Part shown: in pieces, positions 45,033 through 54,974 of the stretch | Numbering within the stretch: position 1 is the first letter of the stretch | How the letters are laid out: every line of letters begins with the position of its first letter | Assembly (NCBI GenBank): GCA_002898375.1 | Contig: BEIN01000006.1 | Location: 1 to 64,000 of the forward strand | Origin: a bacterium HR37 | GTDB taxonomy: Bacteria > Desulfobacterota_D > UBA1144 > Nemesobacterales > CSP1-2 | DNA: 64,000 bases | Reading direction: 5' to 3' | The notes under the pieces: model-generated | Told to the model about the DNA's origin: nothing | What the model saw: only the letters and a program-made list of their open reading frames with translations | Database searches by the model: none | Position numbers and translations under genes: made by a program

Positions 45033-47659
45033 GACCTCTCTACAATCTCAAATACCTTTTGCAGGGCCTCTTCTATCCTTTCAGGGTTGTTTCCACCTGC
45101 CTGAGCCATATCAGCCCTTCCACCGCCACCTCCCCCTATTAAAGGCGCAAGTTCCTTAACTATATTGCCCGCATGAAACCTTGAGCTTAACTCCTTTGTA
45201 ACCCCAACAAGAAGATACGCCTTACTGTCACTTCCACTTCCAAGAACGGCAAGCCCAGGGCTTAGCTTATCCCTTATGTCATCCCATATCTTTCTTAACT
45301 CCTCAGGTCCAACCCCAGAGATACGAGCGGAAAGGACTTTTATACCCTTTATTTCCCTTACGTTGTTTAAAAGAGCCTTTGCCCTCTCACTGAGCATTCT
45401 GGCCTTAAAAGAATCCAGTTCCCTTCTCAACCTCTCATTCTCCTCAACCATCTTCTTTAATCTGGAGATTAAATCTGATTGAGGAACCTTAAGAATCCTT
45501 GATGCCTCAGAAATGGTCTCCTCCTGGTTTCTTATAAACCTCCACGCAGGTTCACCAGCAACAGCCTCAATCCTTCTTACCCCAGCAGATGAAGAGGTCT
45601 CCGTTATAATCTTAAACAGCCCGATCTCCCCTGTTGTATGAAGATGCGTACCACCACAGAGTTCTCTGCTGTACTCACCTATACTTACAACCCTTACCCT
45701 GTCCCCGTACTTTTCTTCGAATATCGCAATAGCGCCGCTTCTAATTGCCTCTTCGTAAGGAACATCCGTCTGTGTTATAACCCTGTCATCCCATCTTATC
45801 CTCTCGTTTACAATGTCCTCTATCCTTCTTATGTCCCTGTCCTCAAGAGAGGAAAAATGGGTGAAATCAAATCTTAACTTACCAGGAGCAACAAGAGAAC
45901 CTGCTTGCCTTACATGTGTTCCAAGTACCTCCCTTAAAACCGCATGAAGCATGTGGGTTGCCGTGTGGTGGGTTCTTGCACCATACCTGTGCTTCTCATC
46001 AACCCTTAACTCTACCCTGTCACCCACCCAGAGTGTTCCCCTCTTTACAACCACCTGGTGAACTATCAGGTTTAGAAGGGGCTTTTTGGTATCAACCACC
46101 TCTGCAATACCACCCTCTGCTTCTATAACCCCCCTGTCCCCAACCTGTCCACCAGACTCACCGTAGAAGGGGGTTCTATCCGTTATAATCTCTACCCTGT
46201 CTCCCTCAGAGGCACTATCAACAAGCATCCCGTCCTTAATTATCGCTGTAATTCTTCCAGTATCCCTTGTCCTATCGTATCCCGTAAACTCAACACTTAA
46301 ACCACCTGATACAAACTCCTTGTACAAGGGTAGCTCTTCCTCACCAGAGCCCTTCCACGCCTGCCTTGACCGCTCCCTCTGCTTTTGCATCTCCCTCTCA
46401 AAACCTTCGTAATCGAGCCTGAAACCACTTTCCCTGCTTATATCTTCAGTTAAATCCAGAGGAAAGCCGTATGTATCGTATAACCTAAACACAACCTCTC
46501 CGGGAAGCACCTTTGTGTTTTCGTGTTTTTTCATTTCCAGGCTTAAAAGTTCAAGCCCTCTATCTATGGTTTCAAAGAACCTCTCCTCCTCGTTTTTTAT
46601 AACCTCAGCCACAAAGTCAATTCGTTCCTCAAGCTCAGGGTATGCATCTTTCATTATCTCTTTTACGACAAAGGCAAGCTTAAAGACACATGGATTCCTT
46701 ATATCAAGGAGCCTTGCATGACGGACTGCCCGTCTGAGTATTCTTCTTAATACATACCCACGTCCCTCATTGGATGGGAAAACCCCATCGGATACCAGGA
46801 AAGTAACCGCACGTGAATGGTCAGCAATTACCCTCATAGAGATATCAACCCTTGGGTTTTTCCCGTATTTTCTCTCTGAAAGCTCCTCAACACTGGTAAT
46901 TATCCCCCTAAGGAGATCAGTCTCATAATTGCTCCTCACCCCCTGAAGAACAGCGGCTATTCTCTCAAGACCCATTCCAGTATCTATGCTGGGGTTAGGA
47001 AGGGGCTTTAGGTTCCCCGATGAGTCACGATCAAATTGCATAAAGACAAGGTTCCAGAGCTCAAGGTACCTGTCGCAGTCACAGCCAACCGCACACGATG
47101 GCCTTCCACATCCAAACTCCTCTCCCTGATCAATTACAATCTCAGAGCATGGACCACAGGGACCCGTATCCCCCATTGACCAGAAGTTGTCCTTCTCTCC
47201 CATACGAACTATACGATTTGAGGAAAGCCCAATCTCTCTATTCCATATACGAAAGGCCTCCTCATCATCTTTAAACACGGTAACCCAGAGCCTATCGGGG
47301 GAGAGTTTAAAAAACACGGTCATAAGCTCCCAGGCAAACCCGATAGCTTCACGCTTAAAGTAATCCCCAAAAGAAAAGTTGCCCAGCATCTCAAAGAACG
47401 TATGATGTCTTGCCGTGTACCCCACATTCTCAAGGTCGTTGTGTTTCCCACCTGCACGAAGACACTTCTGACAGGATGTAGCCCTTTTGTAAGGGCGTTT
47501 TTCCCTGCCCAAAAATACGTCCTTAAACTGAACCATCCCGGCATTTGTAAAAAGAAGTGTTGGGTCGTTCTTAGGGATCAAGGAGGAGCTTTTAACTACC
47601 GTATGCCCCCTATCCTCAAAATACTTAAGAAACAGCTGTCTTATCTCAGAACCTTTCAT
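45029..47659 (-). CDS. alaS: alanyl-tRNA synthetase
   Basis: RQLFLKYFEDRGHTVVKSSSLIPKNDPTLLFTNAGMVQFKDVFLG; HHTATHMLH; CGGTHL. Confidence 0.99.
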   Translation of the reverse strand: MKGSEIRQLFLKYFEDRGHTVVKSSSLIPKNDPTLLFTNAGMVQFKDVFLGREKRPYKRATSCQKCLRAGGKHNDLENVGYTARHHTFFEMLGNFSFGDYFKREAIGFAWELMTVFFKLSPDRLWVTVFKDDEEAFRIWNREIGLSSNRIVRMGEKDNFWSMGDTGPCGPCSEIVIDQGEEFGCGRPSCAVGCDCDRYLELWNLVFMQFDRDSSGNLKPLPNPSIDTGMGLERIAAVLQGVRSNYETDLLRGIITSVEELSERKYGKNPRVDISMRVIADHSRAVTFLVSDGVFPSNEGRGYVLRRILRRAVRHARLLDIRNPCVFKLAFVVKEIMKDAYPELEERIDFVAEVIKNEEERFFETIDRGLELLSLEMKKHENTKVLPGEVVFRLYDTYGFPLDLTEDISRESGFRLDYEGFEREMQKQRERSRQAWKGSGEEELPLYKEFVSGGLSVEFTGYDRTRDTGRITAIIKDGMLVDSASEGDRVEIITDRTPFYGESGGQVGDRGVIEAEGGIAEVVDTKKPLLNLIVHQVVVKRGTLWVGDRVELRVDEKHRYGARTHHTATHMLHAVLREVLGTHVRQAGSLVAPGKLRFDFTHFSSLEDRDIRRIEDIVNERIRWDDRVITQTDVPYEEAIRSGAIAIFEEKYGDRVRVVSIGEYSRELCGGTHLHTTGEIGLFKIITETSSSAGVRRIEAVAGEPAWRFIRNQEETISEASRILKVPQSDLISRLKKMVEENERLRRELDSFKARMLSERAKALLNNVREIKGIKVLSARISGVGPEELRKIWDDIRDKLSPGLAVLGSGSDSKAYLLVGVTKELSSRFHAGNIVKELAPLIGGGGGGRADMAQAGGNNPERIEEALQKVFEIVERS

Positions 47660-47664
47660 GGCTT

Positions 47665-48714
47665 TTATACGGCTCTATTTAACTTCGATTCCCTAAATCC
47701 ATAACCGGCAGCAAGCTGTCCACATGCTCCAAGTATATCACGTCCCCGGTTCTTTCTTATCCTCACGTTAAGCCCGTAAGATACAAGCGTCCTCTGAAAA
47801 GCCAGGACCCTCTCCTCACTGGGAGTCCTGTAAGGAAGTGGGGAAGCCTCATTAAAGGGTATAAGATTAACCTTGCATCTTACCCCTTTAAGGAGCTCAC
47901 CTAACTCCCTTGCATCCCTGTCGGAATCGTTTACGTCCCTTATAAGCACGTATTCAAAGGTAAGCACCTTCCTGTTTGGCAGAGGAAACTTTCTTGCCTC
48001 CTCAATTAGCTCCTTTATCGGGAACCTTCTATTTACAGGCATAATCTTACTTCTGAGATCATCTCTTGGTGCATTCAGGGAAATGGAGAGGTTTACAGAT
48101 ATACGCTCACCGAGTTCCCGTATCCTAGGGACCAATCCAGAGGTGGAGACCGTTACCTTCTTCGGTGACAGACCTATAAAGCTTGGATGGGTAAGCACTT
48201 TTAATGCCCTTACAACGTTCTCAAGGTTATCAAGAGGTTCTCCCATACCCATAAACACAACGTTGGTAATGCGAGAGGAAATAAGATGCTCTACTTCAAG
48301 AAACTGATCCAGAATTTCTGAGGGTTTTAAATCCCTTATCTTACCAACCCTTCCAGTAAGGCAAAAGGTGCACCCCAGGGAACACCCGACCTGAGAGGAT
48401 ACGCAAAGGGTTAACCTGCCTTCATCCGGGATTAAAACGCTCTCTATACGATTTCCATCCGAAAGCTTAAATAGATACTTTCTTGTTCCGTCCCTTGAGA
48501 CAAGTTCTTGAACCGGCCTTATAGAGGAAATAAAAGCAAAAGATTTAAGGGTTTCCCTAAACCTTTTTGGAAGATCAGTCATTTCATCGAATGAGTATAC
48601 TCTTCTTTTGTAAATCCAGGCACCTATCTGGCGAGCGCGATAGGGCCTTTCACCCAGAGAAACAACAAAATGCTCAAGTTCTTCAGGACTTAAATCTTTT
48701 AAGTTAACCATCAA
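47665..48714 (-). CDS. rlmN: 23S rRNA (adenine-C2)-methyltransferase RlmN
   Basis: SSQVGCSLGCTFCLTGRVGKIRDLKPSEI; NVVFMGMGEPLDN. Confidence 0.97.
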   Translation of the reverse strand: MMVNLKDLSPEELEHFVVSLGERPYRARQIGAWIYKRRVYSFDEMTDLPKRFRETLKSFAFISSIRPVQELVSRDGTRKYLFKLSDGNRIESVLIPDEGRLTLCVSSQVGCSLGCTFCLTGRVGKIRDLKPSEILDQFLEVEHLISSRITNVVFMGMGEPLDNLENVVRALKVLTHPSFIGLSPKKVTVSTSGLVPRIRELGERISVNLSISLNAPRDDLRSKIMPVNRRFPIKELIEEARKFPLPNRKVLTFEYVLIRDVNDSDRDARELGELLKGVRCKVNLIPFNEASPLPYRTPSEERVLAFQRTLVSYGLNVRIRKNRGRDILGACGQLAAGYGFRESKLNRAV

Positions 48715-48821
48715 GTTACACTCTATTTTATTATATTATCTAGGGCTACCCGGGCTACCGTATCTACCAGAACCCAGCCTGTATTAATAATTTTACACTG
48801 AAAAAGGCCCGGTTCAAAAAA

Positions 48822-50066
48822 CTATACCTGTACTACCCCTTCCTCCACAGCGATTATGGAAAAAAACCTTTTATCACCGATGCCTATCTCTTTTGCATCA
48901 ACAAAATCCTCTATCTGCTTGTAAACCTCAGATGATACAACAACCTTCCATATCGGAGCCTTATCGCAAACATCTCTTGCCAAGGAAATTACCTCCTTTA
49001 CATTCTGTGGTACACCAGAGTCAGAGTAAAAAGCAAGGGGTTTTGCATCTATTGCAACCTTTCCAACCACAATTTCTTTTCCCTCTAGCTTCCTCTGCCT
49101 GTTCATATTTGAAAGAAACTGAAGCAACTCAACGGCAGCACAAACCGCTCTTAAGTCGGGTTTGTCCTGTTCATCCGGGACATTAAAGATAGCGACAATC
49201 TCATCCTGAAGGAGGGCTTCGGTAAAACCCCCGTAATCCGATATTATTGAAGACGCTGCCTTTCTGTACTCTGTAAGGCATGATGAGAAATCTGCCCCTT
49301 CTACCTTCTGTGAAAGCTCCTTAAAGTTTGAGATCTTAGCCACAAGAGCTACAACCCTTCTTAAGCTGGCATCCGTTCGCTTTTCAGAAACAACCACCCG
49401 GGGAGCAGACTCAGCTACCTGATACTCCCTGGATGCAGTTTCATAGTCAGAATACCTTTTTCTCAACTGATCCACCATGCTGTTAAAGCCTTCAAAAACC
49501 CTGACAAGGGTAAGATTTCCCTGAATTCCCTTATCAATATCTAGCTTGGCAGTTAGATCCCCGCGTGATACACGCTTCATAGCCGAGATTAACTTTTCAA
49601 GGTAAGCATCCTTACTAGGGGCAGTAAAAAAGATAAGAAAGAGAAACAGCAAGGATAAAACTACCCCCATAAAAACGCTCCACACAACGGGACCAAACAC
49701 AGGAAACCTGTTGGCATCTTCTCTTATTCCAACGATAACCGTGTTTTTATCAGGGGTTAGAAACCTAAACTCCCTTATATCCCCTCCCTCACTGCTTCCC
49801 AAACTCTCCTTTAGTATACCGTTATCATCAACCAGCCTTATGTAAGCAACATCCGGTCTTACATCAAGAATGCCTCTTGCAACCTTTGAAAACTCCCTCT
49901 GGTCTTTCAGTACGGTTTCAATTTCTCCAACCTTTTTATCCAGGAAACTCGATGTGTAGAGGTAGGAATTAAGGAGTGAAACAACTACTGATAAAAGAGC
50001 AAACGCTAAAATAACAGAAATTACCGTTCTAACATCCAGTTCCTCTAAGCTGCTCCACATTTTCAC
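48822..50066 (-). CDS. membrane HAMP protein with a degenerate adenylate-cyclase homology domain
   Basis: Two TM segments, HAMP-like linker, cyclase-like VALVAKISNFKELSQKVEG...GGFTEALLQDEIVAIFNVP...AAVELLQFLSNMN. Confidence 0.75.
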   Translation of the reverse strand: MKMWSSLEELDVRTVISVILAFALLSVVVSLLNSYLYTSSFLDKKVGEIETVLKDQREFSKVARGILDVRPDVAYIRLVDDNGILKESLGSSEGGDIREFRFLTPDKNTVIVGIREDANRFPVFGPVVWSVFMGVVLSLLFLFLIFFTAPSKDAYLEKLISAMKRVSRGDLTAKLDIDKGIQGNLTLVRVFEGFNSMVDQLRKRYSDYETASREYQVAESAPRVVVSEKRTDASLRRVVALVAKISNFKELSQKVEGADFSSCLTEYRKAASSIISDYGGFTEALLQDEIVAIFNVPDEQDKPDLRAVCAAVELLQFLSNMNRQRKLEGKEIVVGKVAIDAKPLAFYSDSGVPQNVKEVISLARDVCDKAPIWKVVVSSEVYKQIEDFVDAKEIGIGDKRFFSIIAVEEGVVQV

Positions 50067-50235
50067 AATCTATCCTCCTTCACCCAAACCGTAATCTAAA
50101 GAGAATACGTTTCTTCATGATAACCCAACGGAAAAAGAAGTTCCAGAGAGTATGTACTAACTCTGGGAAACAAAAACCAGGCAATAGAAAAGGAGGCAGA
50201 TATGAGGAAAAGGCCAAAAGGCACAAAAATAGAGA

Positions 50236-50496
50236 CTAGCTTAGCAACGCCTCAACACTAACCCTTGTTCTATCCTTCCCAAACCTTTCAAACTTGACTA
50301 TACCATCAGAGAGCGCAAAGAGGGTATAGTCTCTTCCAAGACCCACATTTTTACCAGGATGAAACTTGGTTCCTCTTTGTCTAACAATGATATTTCCAGC
50401 CCGAACAAACTGCCCTTCAAACTTCTTTACACCTAATCTTTTCCCCTCACTGTCCCTTCCGTTTCGTGTGCTTCCTCCACCTTTTTTATGAGCCAT
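50236..50496 (-). CDS. rpmA: 50S ribosomal protein L27
   Basis: [29 protein letters not shown]. Confidence 0.99.
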   Translation of the reverse strand: MAHKKGGGSTRNGRDSEGKRLGVKKFEGQFVRAGNIIVRQRGTKFHPGKNVGLGRDYTLFALSDGIVKFERFGKDRTRVSVEALLS

Positions 50497-50508
50497 TATC
50501 TTCCCCTC

Positions 50509-50823
50509 CTAACTTATGATCTCTTGGATTTCTACATGGGTATAGATCTGACGGTGTCCTCGTTTTCTTCTGTAGTTCTTTCTCCTCTTAAACTTAAACA
50601 CTATTATCTTCTCTCCCTTCTCGTTCTTAAGGATCCTTCCCCGAACACTGGCTCCATCCACAAAAGGAGAACCAACCTTAACGGTTCCGTTTTCATCTGA
50701 CACCATCAGAACCTCTTTAAACTCAACAACATCCCCACTGTTCCCCTCAAGTTTTTCAACTTTTACCACATCTCCTGGCTTCACTATATACTGCTTACCA
50801 CCGGTTTTTATAATAGCCTGCAT
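50509..50823 (-). CDS. rplU: 50S ribosomal protein L21
   Basis: MQAIIKTGGKQYIVKPGDVVKVEKLEG; adjacent to rpmA. Confidence 0.99.
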   Translation of the reverse strand: MQAIIKTGGKQYIVKPGDVVKVEKLEGNSGDVVEFKEVLMVSDENGTVKVGSPFVDGASVRGRILKNEKGEKIIVFKFKRRKNYRRKRGHRQIYTHVEIQEIIS

Positions 50824-50894
50824 ATCTAAACTCCTCTAGTGATTACTACTAAAATTTTTGCCTAATTCATTGGAAATTGTCAAATCCGCTCTAC

Positions 50895-51431
50895 TCAGGA
50901 AAGCCTAAAAACAAAAAGGGGTATATAAACAGAGCCCTCTTTCTTAAGGATGCTTCTCATAACAGCAACCTCGGATATATTAAACGGTAAAGGCCTCATT
51001 GTAGGCAGGGTACTTCTTAATACAGCCCTACCCTTTATCCTCCCAACCGTAATATGAGATACAAAAGGGCGATCTTCTCTTTTAAACCCTGCTCTTGTAA
51101 GTCCTTCCTCGATATCCCTTTGAAAACTCTTAAACTCTTTGTTCTCTAGCAAATCCACAAAAATAACACGGGGTCTTCTAAGGTCGGGGAACCCCCCTAG
51201 TCCTGAAGCTGTAACATTAAATGGGGAATAAGCCCTTACCACCTCTGAAAGAACCCCTTTAATATCCTCTACCCTTGCCTCCTCAATCTCCCCGAGGAAC
51301 TTAAGGGTTATATGAAACTTGTTAGGGTCCTCCCATTTAACCCCATCCCAACACCTCTTTACCTCATCCACGTATCTCTTTATCTCAAGCTTTGTATCCT
51401 CAGGGATTAAAGCAGCAATAAAAACCCTCAC
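50895..51431 (-). CDS. thpR: RNA 2',3'-cyclic phosphodiesterase
   Basis: Two HxT motifs: HITLKFLGE and HITVGRIKG. Confidence 0.93.
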   Translation of the reverse strand: MRVFIAALIPEDTKLEIKRYVDEVKRCWDGVKWEDPNKFHITLKFLGEIEEARVEDIKGVLSEVVRAYSPFNVTASGLGGFPDLRRPRVIFVDLLENKEFKSFQRDIEEGLTRAGFKREDRPFVSHITVGRIKGRAVLRSTLPTMRPLPFNISEVAVMRSILKKEGSVYIPLFVFRLS

Positions 51432-51471
51432 CTCTACACTCCAGCCAAAAAAACATCATTACACAGAAACC

Positions 51472-51981
51472 CTAGTTGCTCAATGCAAGACAAAACGGGC
51501 ACTTAATCGGGCTTTTTCTCAATCTATTCCCCTCAAAATGGTAAGCAGATATCTTAAAATGAAAATCATTTAGGGTTCCCGATATAGTGCCGTCTTTGTT
51601 CTCCTGCCATCTTACAGAACGTCTGTTGTCGTTTATAGCCACTATCAGGTAAACATTTCCTGCCTTCATATCGCTTATATCGGTAGGACTAGGTCTTGGA
51701 ACCCCCTTAAGAGAGCCATACTGAGGATGAGAGTGAAAATCTCCTATAATCTGGAGCCTGTCAAACTTGGGAAGTATGCTCTCTATCCTACTGTGCCTTA
51801 TATGATTTGGAGATACCCCGTTGGTCTTTCGCTTCGCACTCTGATAGGCAACACTGTACTCCACAATGAACCTATCTTCTAGTCTATATCCTAGAAGGAG
51901 TCCCAAGCACTCTTTCTTGTAAACCTCTATTGAGCTTAAGATAATCCCCATAAAAGCTGCTTCTGATATAAAGACCTTCAT
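51472..51981 (-). CDS. JAB/JAMM-domain metalloprotease-like protein
   Basis: GDFHSHPQYGSLKGVPRPSPTDISDM (HSHP...S..D). Confidence 0.88.
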   Translation of the reverse strand: MKVFISEAAFMGIILSSIEVYKKECLGLLLGYRLEDRFIVEYSVAYQSAKRKTNGVSPNHIRHSRIESILPKFDRLQIIGDFHSHPQYGSLKGVPRPSPTDISDMKAGNVYLIVAINDNRRSVRWQENKDGTISGTLNDFHFKISAYHFEGNRLRKSPIKCPFCLALSN

Positions 51982-52215
51982 GCTTAAACTCCTCTAACAA
52001 CCTGTACAAGAGAATTTGACCCAAAACTGATACCAGTATACCGATTACGGGTAAATAAACCCTCTAAACATTGTAAAGGCTTTTTCTTATTTATCAAGGA
52101 ATACACCAAGCCATAGAAGGGGTAAGTACTATGCAATGTAAGTCTTTGAAAACACTTATTTTTTAAACCAGATACCGGATTTTTTAAACACAAGTATTTC
52201 ACTGGTAAGTTTGTA

Positions 52216-53523
52216 GTGTATAATCCTTATTTTATGAGGATAATCCACCTTAAAAGAGAAAACATCGAAAAAAAACTCAAAGAATACAGATGGAAGCCAG
52301 ACACTATAAACACAGGTATTGAGTCCACTGTAAAGAGAATCATAAGAGAGGTAAGGGAAAAGGGGGATTACGCACTGTTAAGATACACAAAGAAGTTTGA
52401 TAAAGTAGAGCTTTCCCCCAAAACCCTTAGGGTTTCAGAGGATGAGATAGAAAAAGCAATGCAGGAAACCCCTGAGGAGGTAAAATCTGCCCTTACTCTA
52501 GCTGCTCAGAGAATACGTCTCTACCATGAGAAGAAACTTCCCGGAGAGTTTACGTTTACCGATCCACTTGGAAACGAGCTTGGGTACTTAATAAGACCCA
52601 TTGAGAAGGTGGGGCTTTATATCCCCGGAGGAAAAGCTGCTTACCCATCTACAGTCCTTATGACCGCAATCCCGGCAAAAGTAGCAGGGGTGGAGAAGCT
52701 GGTTCTTGTAACACCCTATACCAACCGTGAAATAAACCCTGCGGTGTTGGTTGCTGCTTCCATAGCAGGGGTGGATGAGATATACAAGGTAGGAGGAGCA
52801 CAGGCAATTGCTGCACTCGCTTATGGAACAGAGACCATACCGAAGGTGGATAAGATTGTTGGCCCTGGCAACGTATATGTAACCGCTGCAAAAAGGCTTG
52901 TATTTGGTGTTGTGGATATAGATATGATAGCGGGACCAAGTGAGGTTCTTATAGTTTCCGATGGCACCCCCCCAGCAGAGTGGATGGCAGCTGACCTGCT
53001 TGCGCAAGCAGAACACGATGAGATGGCCGTTCCGGTACTTGTTACAAACTCATCCGAGTTTGCCAGGGAGGTAAAAATTGAGGTTTCAAAAAGGCTAAAG
53101 ACATTAAAGAGAAAGGATATTGCTGGTAGTGCAATTAGAAACAACGGAAGGATATTCGTTGTGGACACACTTGAGGAAGCGGTATCAGTAGCAAATACAC
53201 TTGCACCTGAACACCTTGAGCTCTGCGTAAGAAATCCAAAAGAGGTTCTTCCAAAGATAAAAAACGCAGGAGCTATATTTCTTGGAGCACTCTCTACAGA
53301 AGCATTCGGTGATTACATAGCAGGACCAAGTCACGTTCTTCCAACAGGTGGAGCTGCAAGATTCTCCTCTCCCCTCAGCGTCTATGACTTTCTAAGGATG
53401 CCAAGTGTAATATCGATTTCAGAGGGAGGATTCAAAGAGCTTGCAAAACCCGTTATGGATCTTGCCTTAACCGAAGGGCTTGAAGCCCATGCTCTATCAG
53501 TTAAAGTAAGATTTGAAACTTAG
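52216..53523 (+). CDS. hisD: histidinol dehydrogenase (likely start at the internal ATG near 52234)
   Basis: YIPGGKAAYPSTVLMTAIPAKVAGV; DLLAQAEHD; GPSHVLPTGGAARF. Confidence 0.98.
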   Translation: MYNPYFMRIIHLKRENIEKKLKEYRWKPDTINTGIESTVKRIIREVREKGDYALLRYTKKFDKVELSPKTLRVSEDEIEKAMQETPEEVKSALTLAAQRIRLYHEKKLPGEFTFTDPLGNELGYLIRPIEKVGLYIPGGKAAYPSTVLMTAIPAKVAGVEKLVLVTPYTNREINPAVLVAASIAGVDEIYKVGGAQAIAALAYGTETIPKVDKIVGPGNVYVTAAKRLVFGVVDIDMIAGPSEVLIVSDGTPPAEWMAADLLAQAEHDEMAVPVLVTNSSEFAREVKIEVSKRLKTLKRKDIAGSAIRNNGRIFVVDTLEEAVSVANTLAPEHLELCVRNPKEVLPKIKNAGAIFLGALSTEAFGDYIAGPSHVLPTGGAARFSSPLSVYDFLRMPSVISISEGGFKELAKPVMDLALTEGLEAHALSVKVRFET

Positions 53524-53543
53524 TTCTTGGAGAGCTATTTGTT

Positions 53544-54974
53544 TTGGATGTAAGATGTTCGTTTTGCAACATATCCGGTACTGACACAAGGCACATTGCT
53601 CAAAAAGGAGAACTGGCTATATGCTCTGAGTGTTTAAGCCTTGTAAGAGAGATACTTGAGGAATTCAGCGTATCCGATGCATCAATAAAAAAAGGCATAT
53701 ACTGTTCATTCTGTAACAGAGAGCAGGGAGGAGAAAGAAGGGTCTTTGAGGGGAAAAGTATAAACATATGTATTGAGTGCGTAAACGAGATAGAAGCAGA
53801 GATAAAAAAAGAAAAGAAAGGGCACCAGTTAGAGAAAGAAACCAAGGGATTTAGTTCAAAGCTAGAATCCATACTTTATACCAGGGTAAAAGAAGGAATT
53901 CGCCAGATATCTGCTTATGAGGTTCCCACTTTAGGATACAGGATAAAACTCGATGGAAATGAAAGCCCCTTTAACCTACCTGAAGATGTTTTAGAGAAGG
54001 TGCTTAAGGAGTTAAGAGAGATCCAGATAAACAGGTATCCAGATGCTCAGGCCACAACCCTTAGGGATAAGATATCAAGCATAGTGAGATTTCCAAAGGA
54101 GGGTATTCTTCTTGGAAATGGCTCAGACGAACTAATAGAGCTTCTTATGATAACTTTTTCTGGCAAAACCCAGAGGGTACTCTATCCGGTACCAACCTTC
54201 TCGATGTACAGGATAATAAGTGTTGCCCTTGGGCTGGAGCCTATAGAGGTCGAGCTTGATGATGGATTTGATATAGATTTAAAAGCAATGCTAAGAGAAA
54301 TAAGAAGGGGGGATCCTGATCTTATCTTCCTTGCCTCTCCCAATAACCCAACCGGCAATAGGCTCTCAGACGAAAGGGTATTTGAAATAATTAATAACTC
54401 CACATGTCCGGTTATACTCGATGAGGCATACTGTGATTTTTCAGGCAAAACCTTCCTGCCGCTTATAGAAAAACACGAAAACCTTATGGTTCTTAGATCC
54501 ATGTCAAAGGTTGGATTCGCAGGTATAAGATTGGGAATCCTGTTTGGAAGGCCCAGATTGATTGAGGAGATAAATAAGGTTCGGCTTCCATACAATATAA
54601 ATTCCCTAACCCAAAAAATAGCTGAAATAGTTCTAGATAACTCAGGGTTTGTCAGAGAAAACATACAGCTTATAGTAAGAGAGAAGAAAAGGGTTTATGA
54701 AACCCTAAAACTTATGGGAATAGAGGCCTTTCCAAGCGATGCCAACTTTATACTCTTTAGGGTAAGTGATGCAGATTACGTATTCAGAGAGCTTGCAAAC
54801 AGAGGAATACTAATAAGAAACTTTAACTCACCAGGAAGACTTAAAAACTGTATGCGCGTAACAATAGGAAAACCCGAGGAAAACACCGAGTTTTTAGAGT
54901 CCCTAAAGGATATTATCCCTGCCCTTAAGGAAAGAGAAGAAAACATAGACGACAAAAGAAACAAGACACCCTAG
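53544..54974 (+). CDS. hisC: tandem ClpX-type zinc-finger domains fused to histidinol-phosphate aminotransferase
   Basis: Two CxxC...CxxC ClpX-like ZBDs (CSFCNISG...CSEC; YCSFCNREQGGERRVF...ICIECVNEI), then LDGNESPFNLPEDV...NGSDELIELLMITF...SPNNPTGNRL...RSMSKVGFAGIRLG. Confidence 0.93.
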   Translation: MDVRCSFCNISGTDTRHIAQKGELAICSECLSLVREILEEFSVSDASIKKGIYCSFCNREQGGERRVFEGKSINICIECVNEIEAEIKKEKKGHQLEKETKGFSSKLESILYTRVKEGIRQISAYEVPTLGYRIKLDGNESPFNLPEDVLEKVLKELREIQINRYPDAQATTLRDKISSIVRFPKEGILLGNGSDELIELLMITFSGKTQRVLYPVPTFSMYRIISVALGLEPIEVELDDGFDIDLKAMLREIRRGDPDLIFLASPNNPTGNRLSDERVFEIINNSTCPVILDEAYCDFSGKTFLPLIEKHENLMVLRSMSKVGFAGIRLGILFGRPRLIEEINKVRLPYNINSLTQKIAEIVLDNSGFVRENIQLIVREKKRVYETLKLMGIEAFPSDANFILFRVSDADYVFRELANRGILIRNFNSPGRLKNCMRVTIGKPEENTEFLESLKDIIPALKEREENIDDKRNKTP

